Part shown: in pieces, positions 9,634-18,964 of the stretch
How positions within the stretch are numbered: the stretch's first letter is position 1
How the letters are laid out: every line of letters starts with the position of its first letter
Assembly: GCA_016292045.1 (NCBI GenBank)
Contig: JAEEZX010000013.1
Coordinates: 1-64,000 of the forward strand
Source of the DNA: Bacteroidaceae bacterium
GTDB lineage: Bacteria > Bacteroidota > Bacteroidia > Bacteroidales > Bacteroidaceae
Direction: 5' to 3'
Length of the DNA: 64,000 nt
Program-made: the position numbers and the translations under genes
The notes under the pieces: model-generated
The model's input: the letters and a program-made list of their open reading frames with translations, nothing else
Told to the model about the DNA's origin: nothing
Databases searched by the model: none

Positions 9634-10076
9634 CGTATCACTTTGATACTCTCGTCGCCAAAGGCGATGATATATGTTCCTTTAGAAAGGCTCTCCAGTG
9701 AAACATTGGTAGAGCCTTTTATTTGTGCCACCTGCAGGAGGGTACCGGAGCTGGAATAGACGCGCAGGAGTCCTGTGCCGTTTACTTCAAGTGTTCCATT
9801 TACGCTCTTAAGGGACTTGCTCTCACTCTTGAGCGACTTTACATCCGTAGGTTCGGAAGCGAAGTAGATTTTTTTCATGTCCGTCAGAGTATAAGTCAGG
9901 ATGTCCGATGTGGTGTAAATCTTAACCTCTGTTGCGGAGAATGTGATCTTCTTCACTTCGGTCAGTTCTACACTGTTTTCCGTGTTGTCTTGCAACTGGG
10001 TGGTGAGATAACTGTAGTCGTCAGCATGTGCTGAAAATGTCGCAAAGGTGAATAATGTTAAAAACAGATGTTTCAT
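9630..10076 (-). CDS. Small secreted protein with T9SS-type A-like C-terminal tail
   Basis: Signal peptide MKHLFLTLFTFATFSAHA; C-terminus LRVYSSSGTLLQVAQIKGSTNVSLESLSKGTYIIAFGDESIKVIR. Confidence 0.65.
   Translation of the reverse strand: MKHLFLTLFTFATFSAHADDYSYLTTQLQDNTENSVELTEVKKITFSATEVKIYTTSDILTYTLTDMKKIYFASEPTDVKSLKSESKSLKSVNGTLEVNGTGLLRVYSSSGTLLQVAQIKGSTNVSLESLSKGTYIIAFGDESIKVIR
9686..9720 (+). terminator. Probable intrinsic terminator of pyrH, lying inside the convergent CDS
   Basis: AAAGGCTCTCCAGTG-AAA-CATTGG(T)AGAGCCTTTT: 9-bp perfect outer stem, bulged T, 6-bp inner stem (one G-U), then TTTTATTTG. Confidence 0.6.
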
Positions 10077-10079
10077 AGT

Positions 10080-11090
10080 TTATTCTCCTTCATTGATTTC
10101 TGCATTACATGTGCCTCCGGTGACTTCCGCAGTGAGACAACGTATGCCGCGCGCGTTATTCAGCAGTTTTGTTACTGTCACGTTGCCGGCACTCATCTTG
10201 AAAGCAAGGTCTGTCTTCATACCCATGCAACGGTGTCTGTCCGTTTCGCTGCATCTGCCGCCGTTAGCCGCGATGTTTATCACGGTGGGACCGCTGTTTT
10301 CGTTGATGGTGATGTCGTAGTTGGCTTGAATGCCGCGCGAACCGTCGCCGCTGGCCAGAATATCAATGGTGCCGCCCGAGATGGTCACAGTGCTGTCGCA
10401 GTCGATAGCTCTTGAGTCCATGTTTGTTACAGCAAGATCCAATGTGCCGCCTTCCATCTCAAATTCCTCACCGACGTTAAAGGCATACCCTACGACTTCC
10501 TTGATGGTAATCTTTCCCAAAGAAGTGCCGAGTTTGAGATATTCCTTCACGTGAATTCCGTTCTTGGTGTTGCCCTTTACGGTCAAGTTGCCGTTTCCCG
10601 TAATTTTCATATGTCCTCTGCAGTAGAGACATCCCTTGTGGGTGCCTCCCACAGCATCTTCCAGACTGTTCTCAGAGCCTTCCGTCATCTTGAGGTTGAC
10701 ACGCTTGCCGCATTGGATATCCAGGGCAGGTCCCACATTGGACACCAGTGAGAGATTGTCAAGTACGAAAGTGCACTTGTATATGCCGTTGTACACGAGA
10801 CCGCCGTTTGTGCTGCTGCCCTTGAGGACAAACACCAATTCTGCAGTGTCGCATGCATTGGTGATAGTGGCATATCCGTTGTTGACAGTATAGGTGACAT
10901 CTGTGCGTCCAAGTGGAAGTTCTACAGAGGCACTTCCTTCTCCGAAATACACTCGTACAGTGTCTTTTACAATGAATGATTCAGGGGGTACGTCTATGCT
11001 GACGGGATCCTCAAACTCTTCGTTAGCGCATGCAGACACCATCAATGCCAATGCCCACGCGAATAGGTATATATGTGTTTTCTGCTTCAT
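10080..11090 (-). CDS. Carbohydrate-binding domain (Cthe_2159/DUF4353-like) lipoprotein, beta-helix
   Basis: Lipobox ALMVSACANEEF; 'GGLVYNGIYKCTFVLDNLSLVSNVGPALDIQCGKRVNLKMTEGSENSLED' and 'MKITGNGNLTVKGNTKNGIHVKEYLKLG..' ladder repeats. Confidence 0.8.
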   Translation of the reverse strand: MKQKTHIYLFAWALALMVSACANEEFEDPVSIDVPPESFIVKDTVRVYFGEGSASVELPLGRTDVTYTVNNGYATITNACDTAELVFVLKGSSTNGGLVYNGIYKCTFVLDNLSLVSNVGPALDIQCGKRVNLKMTEGSENSLEDAVGGTHKGCLYCRGHMKITGNGNLTVKGNTKNGIHVKEYLKLGTSLGKITIKEVVGYAFNVGEEFEMEGGTLDLAVTNMDSRAIDCDSTVTISGGTIDILASGDGSRGIQANYDITINENSGPTVINIAANGGRCSETDRHRCMGMKTDLAFKMSAGNVTVTKLLNNARGIRCLTAEVTGGTCNAEINEGE

Positions 11091-11097
11091 TCCAATG

Positions 11098-11973
11098 TCA
11101 GAATTTTATATCGTATGAAATAGAAGTGGCATGCAGTCTTTCACCATAGTCATTCTCGATTTCTCTGTGATAGAAAGTGATGATGTAGGCAAATGAGAGA
11201 CTGTGATGCTTGTTGAAGTCGTAGCCACACCCTGCGGATGCACGTATCTTGTAGATATCCATGCCGTCTGACATGTTGTTGAACATTTCTCCGGAGACAA
11301 ACGGATGCCACGGATTTCTCTTCTTGTCCATTTCCACTTTAAGACGACTGCGCAGTTGGTGATTACTGTATGCGTCCTCCACCTTCGGGTCTGTCATCTC
11401 TGATGTCCATTCTCCGGCATCGCTCAGCGCCCATTGCCAGTTGTTGATGTCTGTAGCTGTGTAAACATCTGTCTTACGATGTTTCGTGCGCATGACATTC
11501 ACGGAACCCACTCTTGCGTAGCGATATCTTTCACGCAGGGAGATTCGTAGCCATTGTCCTATCTTCATGCCGGCAAGGATGTCGAATTTGAAGCGGAATT
11601 TTGGCGTGAAATACGAGTTTGTCTTTCTATAGCCTGTTTGGCGTATAGCGATTCCTTCGTCAGTGTCGATGTCCCATCCGGCGTTGCTCCAGTTCTTTAT
11701 CTTTGAGCGGGTGTAGTCGTTAAGTAATTCGATGCCGACTCCGAATTTGAGATACTTGTTCACCTTGTATTTTGCATTCAGCCCCACCCCCCAGCGGTCG
11801 AGACAACTACTGTTCTTTTCTGTGCGGAAGTGGCTTTCTATTCCTGCGCTCCAGTTGTAGTTGAACTCCTTCTCCATGGTGAATTCTCCCCATACGCCGA
11901 AATCGTCCTCTCCAGCCCCAAGCGTCGTAAGTGCTGCTGTCAGGGCGAATAATGATAGAAATAATCGCTTCAT
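11098..11973 (-). CDS. DUF2490 family outer-membrane protein
   Basis: Signal peptide; 'FGVWGEFTMEKEFNYNWSAGIESHFRTE' and alternating beta-strand pattern to C-terminal SISYDIKF. Confidence 0.75.
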   Translation of the reverse strand: MKRLFLSLFALTAALTTLGAGEDDFGVWGEFTMEKEFNYNWSAGIESHFRTEKNSSCLDRWGVGLNAKYKVNKYLKFGVGIELLNDYTRSKIKNWSNAGWDIDTDEGIAIRQTGYRKTNSYFTPKFRFKFDILAGMKIGQWLRISLRERYRYARVGSVNVMRTKHRKTDVYTATDINNWQWALSDAGEWTSEMTDPKVEDAYSNHQLRSRLKVEMDKKRNPWHPFVSGEMFNNMSDGMDIYKIRASAGCGYDFNKHHSLSFAYIITFYHREIENDYGERLHATSISYDIKF

Positions 11974-11976
11974 GAG

Positions 11977-12708
11977 TTACTGGCCCAATTTATTGAATCT
12001 GACGGTGTTTGCAATGCTGCAGCCTTTGTCCATATCCTCATCATAATAGATACGGATGAGTACGCTGTCTTTCAAGAAGTCGATAGTGCCCACTTCGATG
12101 GATATAATCTTCAAACCTGTGCGTGCCTCAAGGTCGGCTTTCAACTCTTCGCGTTTCTCTGGTGCCACGAGGTTCACGTTGTCGTATCTAATGTACTTGG
12201 AGCAGTGTTCGTTGAGGAGTTTGCTCTTCTCAAAAATCCATGCAAGCATCAGGAACACGAGGTTCGCGAATATTAGTGTCACGATGCCTACGCCATCCCA
12301 GTAGTCGGCTTTTGCGTGGTATGTGGCAGAAGAAAGGGCGTTCACCACGCTTACACTCACCAGCATGAACAGATATGTCATCTCACGAATGGGAATGGCC
12401 TCGGTGCGGTAGCGTATAATTCCGAATATGGCGAACAGACCAAGTGCAGCGCCGGTCTTTAAAGAATCTCCGCCCATGAAACTTACCAGCATGAATATGC
12501 TCATCGACATGATGATGAAGACGAACATATAGTCACGACGTTTGCTACGGGGGAAATAGAAGAAACGTGCGATAACGCTAACAACGAAGATGTTCATGCA
12601 GAAGCGCAGTGCCATGCCTATTGACTGCTCCACATCCAGAAGTGTAAGTCCGATGGCTTCTGCAAACTCGTAGTTGAGTTTATCAATCAAATCGATAAGT
12701 CCAATCAT
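11977..12708 (-). CDS. DUF4956 family membrane protein
   Basis: Multiple TM helices, 'GAALGLFAIFGIIRYRTEAIPIREMTYLF' motif. Confidence 0.85.
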   Translation of the reverse strand: MIGLIDLIDKLNYEFAEAIGLTLLDVEQSIGMALRFCMNIFVVSVIARFFYFPRSKRRDYMFVFIIMSMSIFMLVSFMGGDSLKTGAALGLFAIFGIIRYRTEAIPIREMTYLFMLVSVSVVNALSSATYHAKADYWDGVGIVTLIFANLVFLMLAWIFEKSKLLNEHCSKYIRYDNVNLVAPEKREELKADLEARTGLKIISIEVGTIDFLKDSVLIRIYYDEDMDKGCSIANTVRFNKLGQ

Positions 12709-13472
12709 TTTTTCTGTGATATTTTATGGTATGTAATTAGTTTCTCCTTGAAGTTGTTCTTCTTTATCCTGTCATTTGTCATCACCGTGCCGATGCAGTA
12801 TTTGGAAAAGCCGCTCGGTTTGATGCGCAATTTCCGCAGGAGTGCCAGCACGGGTGAATACACGTTGCCGTCCCTCTTCAGCTCCACCACCACAAGATTT
12901 CCAACATTATTGTCCTCTCCGGTCTCATAGTTGTGGAATGCTACGTCAAAATCTATCGTCAGACGCTCGGTTTTTCCTTGATTCACCAGAGTGATGCGGT
13001 GGAACTGGTTTTGCACTGTCGGATGTATGTCGCTCACGGGTCTGTGTACAAGCTTCATCAGGAAGTCGTTAGCCTCTCCCTCCATAGCTGTCTCCTGAGA
13101 GGCCACTTCGATACGTTTCTTCTTTGTGCGTCCGTGGTTGTTCTTTGTCTTAACCTCCAGGAATGTCGCAGTGGAATCCATATATGTCCTGACTCTTACT
13201 TTCTGCCTTGGAGCCCGTCCGTTGTGATGTTCCATGAAGAAGTGGTGGTCTTCGGTGTCCCAGTAAGTAGTCTTGTAGGAGGCGATTTTGCTGCCGGCAT
13301 TGTATTGGGCGTAGTATTTCCCCTTGCATAGCTCCAAAAGCCGCACCAAATGCTCCTTGTTCGTCACGAACTTGGTGTCCGTGCGATTCATCAAACGGAT
13401 TTCCTTCATCTCTGCCAGCGTAATCGGCTCGAGCTGCTCCAAATGGTGTTGTATGAGTGCGTCTGTATTCAC
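12705..13472 (-). CDS. VTC-domain (CYTH/TTM superfamily) polyphosphate polymerase-like protein
   Basis: RTDTKFV, KVRVRTY, FLEVKTKNNHGRTKKKRI, RLTIDFDVAF, VVVELKRDG charged tunnel motifs. Confidence 0.88.
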   Translation of the reverse strand: MNTDALIQHHLEQLEPITLAEMKEIRLMNRTDTKFVTNKEHLVRLLELCKGKYYAQYNAGSKIASYKTTYWDTEDHHFFMEHHNGRAPRQKVRVRTYMDSTATFLEVKTKNNHGRTKKKRIEVASQETAMEGEANDFLMKLVHRPVSDIHPTVQNQFHRITLVNQGKTERLTIDFDVAFHNYETGEDNNVGNLVVVELKRDGNVYSPVLALLRKLRIKPSGFSKYCIGTVMTNDRIKKNNFKEKLITYHKISQKK

Positions 13473-13492
13473 TTATGGACACATTTCCGGTA

Positions 13493-13500
13493 CAAAGATA
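13493..13500 (-). promoter_or_regulatory. -7 box TATCTTTG for the VTC operon
   Basis: caaagata on + strand, 21 nt upstream of the VTC-domain ATG. Confidence 0.6.
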
Positions 13501-13574
13501 GATTTTTTGTTAGAAAGTTTAATCTTTGTAATTAAAAGTTTTTCAAAAAGTCTTGGTTTTTGCTAAAAATCTTA

Positions 13575-13582
13575 TATCTTTG
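13575..13582 (+). promoter_or_regulatory. -7 box TATCTTTG for frr-rsgA
   Basis: TATCTTTG 31 nt upstream of frr ATG at 13613. Confidence 0.65.
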
Positions 13583-13612
13583 TCGCAAATGTTGTAAAAA
13601 AAGACCTATCAA

Positions 13613-14173
13613 ATGATTGATGTAAAAGCAACTTTGGCGGAAGCCGAAGAGAGAATGGAAGAGGCCGTAATGTTCTTGGAGGAGTCTCTTGCACATATTC
13701 GTGCAGGAAAGGCCAATGTGAAGATTTTGGATGGTATTCGTGTTGATTCTTACGGCAGCATGGTGCCCCTAAACGGTGTTGCCAGTGTTACCACTCCCGA
13801 CGCCCGTACTATTGCTATCAAACCTTGGGACAAGACGATGTTCAAGGCCATCGAAAAGGCGATTATTGATTCTGAAGTGGGTATCACGCCTGACAATAAC
13901 GGTGAGATAATCCGTCTCAACATCCCGCCTTTGACGGAGGAGCGTCGTAAGCAACTTGCAAAGCAGTGTAATGGCGAAGTGGAGAAGGCTAAGGTGTCTG
14001 TTCGCAATGCACGTCGCGATACCAACGACCGTCTCAAGAAAGGAATAAAGGATGGCCTCTCTGAGGATCTGGAAAAGGATGCAGAGAACGATCTCCAGAA
14101 GATGCACGACCGCTACATCAAGAAGCTTGACGAGCTGATGGCGGCGAAGGAGAAAGAGATAATGACCGTGTGA
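13613..14173 (+). CDS. frr: Ribosome recycling factor
   Basis: [49 protein letters not shown]. Confidence 0.96.
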   Translation: MIDVKATLAEAEERMEEAVMFLEESLAHIRAGKANVKILDGIRVDSYGSMVPLNGVASVTTPDARTIAIKPWDKTMFKAIEKAIIDSEVGITPDNNGEIIRLNIPPLTEERRKQLAKQCNGEVEKAKVSVRNARRDTNDRLKKGIKDGLSEDLEKDAENDLQKMHDRYIKKLDELMAAKEKEIMTV

Positions 14174-15126
14174 GCGGCGTTGTTACTAAAATTTCAGGAA
14201 GCTGGACCACCGTCCTTCGGGACGATGGACAGTTTTTTTTGTGCAAAGTGAAGGGCTCCTTCCGTATCAAGGGGCTTCGCACCACCAATCCTGTTGCCGT
14301 TGGAGACAATGTTGATATTACTGTCTCGCCCGACGGCGAAACGGCCCTTATTACGAATGTCCACCCGCGTCGCAACTATATCATCCGCAAAGCTTCCAAC
14401 CTCTCGAAGCAGAGCCATATTCTGGCGACGAACATCGACCGCGTGCTCCTTCTCGTAACATTGCGGAATCCCGAGACATCCACCACCTTCATAGACCGTT
14501 TTATTGCCACTGCGGAGGCGTATCGCATTCCGGTTGTCATCTGTTTCAATAAGACAGATATCCTTTCTCCCGATGAGATGGAGGAACTGCAGCATCTGCG
14601 TTCCCTCTACGAGTCGCTCGGCTATGAGACGCGTGCCGTTTCCGCGTTGAATCCCTCTTCGCTCTCGCTCGGACCGCTTGACGGACTCACTCTTCTGAGC
14701 GGCAACAGTGGAGTGGGGAAGACGACTCTCCTGAATGCCCTCATTCCCGGGCTTGGGCAGAAGACGGCGGAAATCTCGGAGGCGCACCTCACAGGTATGC
14801 ACACCACCACATTCTCGGAGATGTTCTTCCTTCCTGCTGGAGAAAACGTCGCAGACGGTGCCGCACACCGGATGAATGCTCTTATAGACACTCCGGGCAT
14901 CAAAGGTTTCGGCACTTTCGATATGGAGCCCGAGGAGGTGGGGCACTATTTCCGCGAGATATTCTCCGTTGGTCGCGAGTGCCGTTTCAGTAACTGTCTT
15001 CATGTTCACGAACCCAATTGCCAAGTGTGCAAGGCAGTGAAGGAGGGTCGTATCGCTCTTTCCCGCTACGAGAGTTATCTTTCTATGCTGGGAGACAAGG
15101 ACGAAGGTAAATACCGAGGAACTTGA
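14170..15126 (+). CDS. rsgA: Ribosome small subunit-dependent GTPase A
   Basis: Circularly permuted GTPase: [29 protein letters not shown]-terminal C..C.H.....C zinc motif; GTG start overlapping frr stop. Confidence 0.95.
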   Translation: MSGVVTKISGSWTTVLRDDGQFFLCKVKGSFRIKGLRTTNPVAVGDNVDITVSPDGETALITNVHPRRNYIIRKASNLSKQSHILATNIDRVLLLVTLRNPETSTTFIDRFIATAEAYRIPVVICFNKTDILSPDEMEELQHLRSLYESLGYETRAVSALNPSSLSLGPLDGLTLLSGNSGVGKTTLLNALIPGLGQKTAEISEAHLTGMHTTTFSEMFFLPAGENVADGAAHRMNALIDTPGIKGFGTFDMEPEEVGHYFREIFSVGRECRFSNCLHVHEPNCQVCKAVKEGRIALSRYESYLSMLGDKDEGKYRGT

Positions 15127-15163
15127 CCTAGATGTTAAACATCAACTGTATAATGTAAAATGT

Positions 15164-15190
15164 GAGCCCCGGCCAGTGAGGTCGGGGCTC
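15164..15190. terminator. Bidirectional terminator-like hairpin between rsgA and large surface protein 1
   Basis: GAGCCCCGGCC-AGTGA-GGTCGGGGCTC, 11-bp stem (one G-U), followed by TTGTTTT on + strand; convergent gene ends. Confidence 0.75.
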
Positions 15191-15218
15191 TTGTTTTGCA
15201 AATAATGTGCTTGGTTAC

Positions 15219-18200
15219 TTACTTGACAATCTGGCCAGCAGTGTTGAACTTCTTGCCGTTGCTGTAGATAACGAGCCTGTTGTTCTCCAAATACTTGCCG
15301 TCGGCCTTACCAAACTTCTCGGTAGAAGTGCTGAGCGTGCTCACACCTGTTGGCTCTGGCAATCCGTCAGTAGCGTAGAAGAGCTGGATGCCATCGCAGA
15401 TGAACCAGCTGGTGCCAGCATTCTGGCGGCGGAAGAAACCTATAGAGGTGTATGCACCGCCTTCAGGAACCTGGAACTGAATATATTTTCCGCCCAGGCC
15501 GTCATAACCGAATCCTGTCTTTGCGGCCATCCAGTCGGCGAATGTGTCCATATTCTGCGGCATGTACCATGTCACGCCATTGATATTCTCAATGAAGATG
15601 TCGTGCCTGTATGTGCCTTGGAGCAAATCCGTGGTGAGTGCAACATACTTGGAGTTGCAGGTGACACCGGCAATTGTGTCGACACTCTCTGTGCCGCGAC
15701 CGATGTTGGCATACATATAGGTAGCGTAATCGATAGCATAGCTGTCGTCACCGGTGATAGCATCCTTCGTGTTGTCGCGTCGATCCATGCCCCAGCTTAC
15801 GAATGTGTAGTAGCCGGCGGGCAACCACAGAGGCTGATAAGTGTCGAAGGTGTTTCCGTACTGCTCAGCATCGCTGTCCTCTGTGCGGATACCCACGTTG
15901 CCCCAGTTGTACCATGAAGAACCGGCCCACTGCTCATCGGTATCGAAGTTCGGGTTGCGGAGCTGTGAAGTAACGTCTTCTGGAGTATCAACTCTGCCTG
16001 TGCCGGCAACCTGAATGTAAATACTGCCGAGCTCCATACGAATAGTCTTCATAAATTCGTAGTATGCATCGTATGTGCTGGTGTAAGCACCGTCGGCAGC
16101 CAAAGAGGGATTGAATTCAGGATTCTCAAGCAATATCCTGTTGAGGATAGTAGGAGCTGCGCCATAAGTTGCTTCATCGTAAATCAGCAGGTTCTCCATA
16201 TCCTCGTCGGTGAGGCTTATCATAGAACCGGTCTCAAGGCCGCTCATGAGGCCGAATACATCGTAAACGTTCTGTGCGAACCTCTTGTACTTCTCGTCGC
16301 CGTCAAAGGCAGTAATCAGTTCCTGGAGTTCTCCTTGGGCGGTGGTGAAATTGTCTATAGCCTCTTTGTAAACGTCCAGCTTGCTAATCAAGTAGGATAC
16401 GTCGTCGTAAGCATCCTTGTAGTCCTGGTAGGTGGCCAGATCGTTGTTGATAAGAGCTTGATACTCAGGGATTCTCTTAGCGATGGTATCGTTCAGGAAG
16501 ACTTCCTGCAGGCCGCTGCCCTCGATAAGTAGCGGGTTGTCCTGAAGGGCAGAGAGCTTCTCTATCAACTGCAGTCTCATGGCGTTGCGGTCTTCGCCGA
16601 GGAGTTCCAGTTTGAATGCACCCCACAGACACCAGCTGCCGTAGGGCATAGCCTGAGTGCTGCGCAGGCCGATAGTCAGCGTACCGGTGCCGTCGCCGTC
16701 GTCTGTTACCTCGCCATAGACCTTCATCGGGTAGCGACCGGCGGAGAAAGCGATGGAAGCACCTTCCATACTGTTCGGAATCAGATATTCGTTCTCGTAG
16801 ATGGCATCAGCACCGTACTTGCCGTTGACGGTCAGGTCGGTGGAGTTCTGGATGCGGGTGCGGATGTCTTCGTCCTCGTTTTCGTTGTAGGTCCAGATTT
16901 TCTCCCTGTCGGCATCTGTCATACCTGCGAAGTCTCCGTTCCAGAAGTAGCAGTTCGTGCCGTTCTTGGCGATGGTGCCAAGCCATTTCTTCTCATCCTC
17001 ATTCCATTCTAGGTCGTATGTGATGGGATCTGCTGCGAGGTTCTGAATCTTGTTGCTTATGCTACCCATATAGAGTTCCACGAGTACGGGAGTCTCAGCA
17101 TTCCACGTGCCTGCGGGACGGAAGAATGCATTGATGGAGATTGAGTAAAGACCGGCAGGAGCCTTCTCCACAGTTTGCCAGAGGTTGAATGTGTCTCCGT
17201 CCTTGTTTGCGAATGCCTCAGCTACAGGCCAGCCGCTCAGACCTCCGTAGAGAGTCCAGTTGCCCATCGTATGGGTGTTTTTCCAACCGCCTCCGTTGGG
17301 ATCGGTGAAGTCGTAGTTGTTGAGCAGGAAGCTGACATCCATACCGGGCTTCACGACAGTCTTCTTCACATCGCCCATCAGACCGTCGAGGAAGATGCTT
17401 TCCTCTACAATCGCAACGTCGTTCATAGAGAGTGTCTGCATGATGTAGTTGTAGCAGCCGTTCTGGAAGGTGTATGTGCCGGAAGTGGAGCCGGGACCGT
17501 ATGCAGAAGCAGCACCGTTAATGTAGGCGTTGAGGGCATTCATTGCCACGCTGGGATTGTACTTGCCTTCCTGGCTTGCAATCTGGGTGTAGAGTTTCTT
17601 AGCCTTTTCTGCAGCCACGGTATATGTCTTCCATGTCTCGATGCTGGCCTTCCATGCGTTCTCTGCTTCAGTGAAAACCGCGTACTTGGTGTCGACATCG
17701 TCGAAGCTGGCATCGCCCGGCTGGAGGGCTTCAACCCAGTTCTTGAATGTGCTGTAAGCGTTGTCGTAAGCATCCTTTGTGTCAGCAGAACCAACACCCT
17801 CGATGGGGTATTTGATCTCGGCAAGAAGTTCCTGAGCGTACTCGGGCACATTGCTGTAAGACATCAGCTGGATGTTGTCGAAGATTACCCAATAGTTGCC
17901 GTTTGCAGCATAGAAACCCACTTCGAGGTCAGTCTCCTCTTTCAGTTCGAAGCGCACGTTGTCGGCCTTATATTTGCCGTTGGCGAAACTCTCGCCGGAT
18001 GTGTACATGCTGTTCTCGCTGCCGTCATGCTTGGGCAGGATGGACTTTGCGATGGGATTTGCGCTCGGACCCACGTACACGTAAGGATAATCAGTGTCGC
18101 TACCTGCATCGTGACGATAGAAGCCCTGTGCAGACAGCTGGTAGCGGCCTGCTGGCAGATTCTTCACCACCTGATAGATGGCGAAGGGAGAGCGGTAGGA

Positions 18201-18935
18201 CTCGGCACACGTGTTGTTGTTGAACGTGTTGTTGCCCGTGTTGCCTCGTGTGGTGCCCAGCGTATAGTTGGTGCAGTTGCTGCTCACGGTCCAGTCGTCT
18301 GTGCTCTGATTGCGGCAGAAGTCAGGGTTCTTGATGAGGAAGTTGTAACTAACGTTGTAGGTTTGAGCCTTGTTGACCATATAGTCGAGAGCCTCCTGAT
18401 ATGTCATCACCCGGAAGAGACATGCATCGGTGAGTTCCTCGCTGAATGTCAGCTCGTAGCCCTTGCGGTAGCCGTTAACATTGCTCTTTGCCAGATATCC
18501 GTGTTTCGTCTCCACCCATTCCTCGTTGGTGTAAGCCCACTGGCTGGGGCAGAAGAAAGCAAAGATGCCGCCACCCATATTCTCAATGGTCCAGATGCCG
18601 TCTACTGTCTTTGTCGTGCCGGCTTCCTCGTCATCCTTCACGGGCATTGTGCCGGCATTGTCGGTGTAGAGGTTGGTCCCCAGATTCTTGTTGGTCACAG
18701 CCACAAGAGTGTTTTTGATGTTGTAGCCTGAACCGGTCGTGCCGGGCACAAACTGGAAGATGCCGGCATCGGTGCTGACAGCACCCTGTGTGCCCCAGTA
18801 GTTCTGAGCACCGAGGAACATGTCGGTCTCTACGTTCAGGATGTAATAGTCCGTGTTGGGTTCAATCACATCCACAGCGCGAGTGCTCAATGTGGTGAGC
18901 AACACAACTACCAGAAGAAAAAGTCTGTTCTTCAT
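15219..18935 (-). CDS. Large secreted multidomain surface protein (paralog 1) with lectin/CBM-like modules and T9SS-type tail
   Basis: 1238 aa, signal peptide MKNRLFLLVVVLLTTLSTRA; repeated 'LPAGRYQLSAQGFYR', 'APAGLYSISINAFFRP', 'LPAGYYTFVSWGMDRR' modules; tail GKYLENNRLVIYSNGKKFNTAGQIVK. Confidence 0.8.
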   Translation of the reverse strand: MKNRLFLLVVVLLTTLSTRAVDVIEPNTDYYILNVETDMFLGAQNYWGTQGAVSTDAGIFQFVPGTTGSGYNIKNTLVAVTNKNLGTNLYTDNAGTMPVKDDEEAGTTKTVDGIWTIENMGGGIFAFFCPSQWAYTNEEWVETKHGYLAKSNVNGYRKGYELTFSEELTDACLFRVMTYQEALDYMVNKAQTYNVSYNFLIKNPDFCRNQSTDDWTVSSNCTNYTLGTTRGNTGNNTFNNNTCAESYRSPFAIYQVVKNLPAGRYQLSAQGFYRHDAGSDTDYPYVYVGPSANPIAKSILPKHDGSENSMYTSGESFANGKYKADNVRFELKEETDLEVGFYAANGNYWVIFDNIQLMSYSNVPEYAQELLAEIKYPIEGVGSADTKDAYDNAYSTFKNWVEALQPGDASFDDVDTKYAVFTEAENAWKASIETWKTYTVAAEKAKKLYTQIASQEGKYNPSVAMNALNAYINGAASAYGPGSTSGTYTFQNGCYNYIMQTLSMNDVAIVEESIFLDGLMGDVKKTVVKPGMDVSFLLNNYDFTDPNGGGWKNTHTMGNWTLYGGLSGWPVAEAFANKDGDTFNLWQTVEKAPAGLYSISINAFFRPAGTWNAETPVLVELYMGSISNKIQNLAADPITYDLEWNEDEKKWLGTIAKNGTNCYFWNGDFAGMTDADREKIWTYNENEDEDIRTRIQNSTDLTVNGKYGADAIYENEYLIPNSMEGASIAFSAGRYPMKVYGEVTDDGDGTGTLTIGLRSTQAMPYGSWCLWGAFKLELLGEDRNAMRLQLIEKLSALQDNPLLIEGSGLQEVFLNDTIAKRIPEYQALINNDLATYQDYKDAYDDVSYLISKLDVYKEAIDNFTTAQGELQELITAFDGDEKYKRFAQNVYDVFGLMSGLETGSMISLTDEDMENLLIYDEATYGAAPTILNRILLENPEFNPSLAADGAYTSTYDAYYEFMKTIRMELGSIYIQVAGTGRVDTPEDVTSQLRNPNFDTDEQWAGSSWYNWGNVGIRTEDSDAEQYGNTFDTYQPLWLPAGYYTFVSWGMDRRDNTKDAITGDDSYAIDYATYMYANIGRGTESVDTIAGVTCNSKYVALTTDLLQGTYRHDIFIENINGVTWYMPQNMDTFADWMAAKTGFGYDGLGGKYIQFQVPEGGAYTSIGFFRRQNAGTSWFICDGIQLFYATDGLPEPTGVSTLSTSTEKFGKADGKYLENNRLVIYSNGKKFNTAGQIVK

Positions 18936-18964
18936 TTTGTTAGGTTTTTAGTTAATAGTTATCG

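Noticed and set aside
17175-18731. 518-aa plus-strand ORF antisense to surface paralog 1
   Set aside because: Shadow ORF opposite a clear signal-peptide-bearing CDS; low-complexity Val/Leu/Cys-rich translation with no recognisable motif. Same for 15207..15917, 21098..22009 and 23996..24661.
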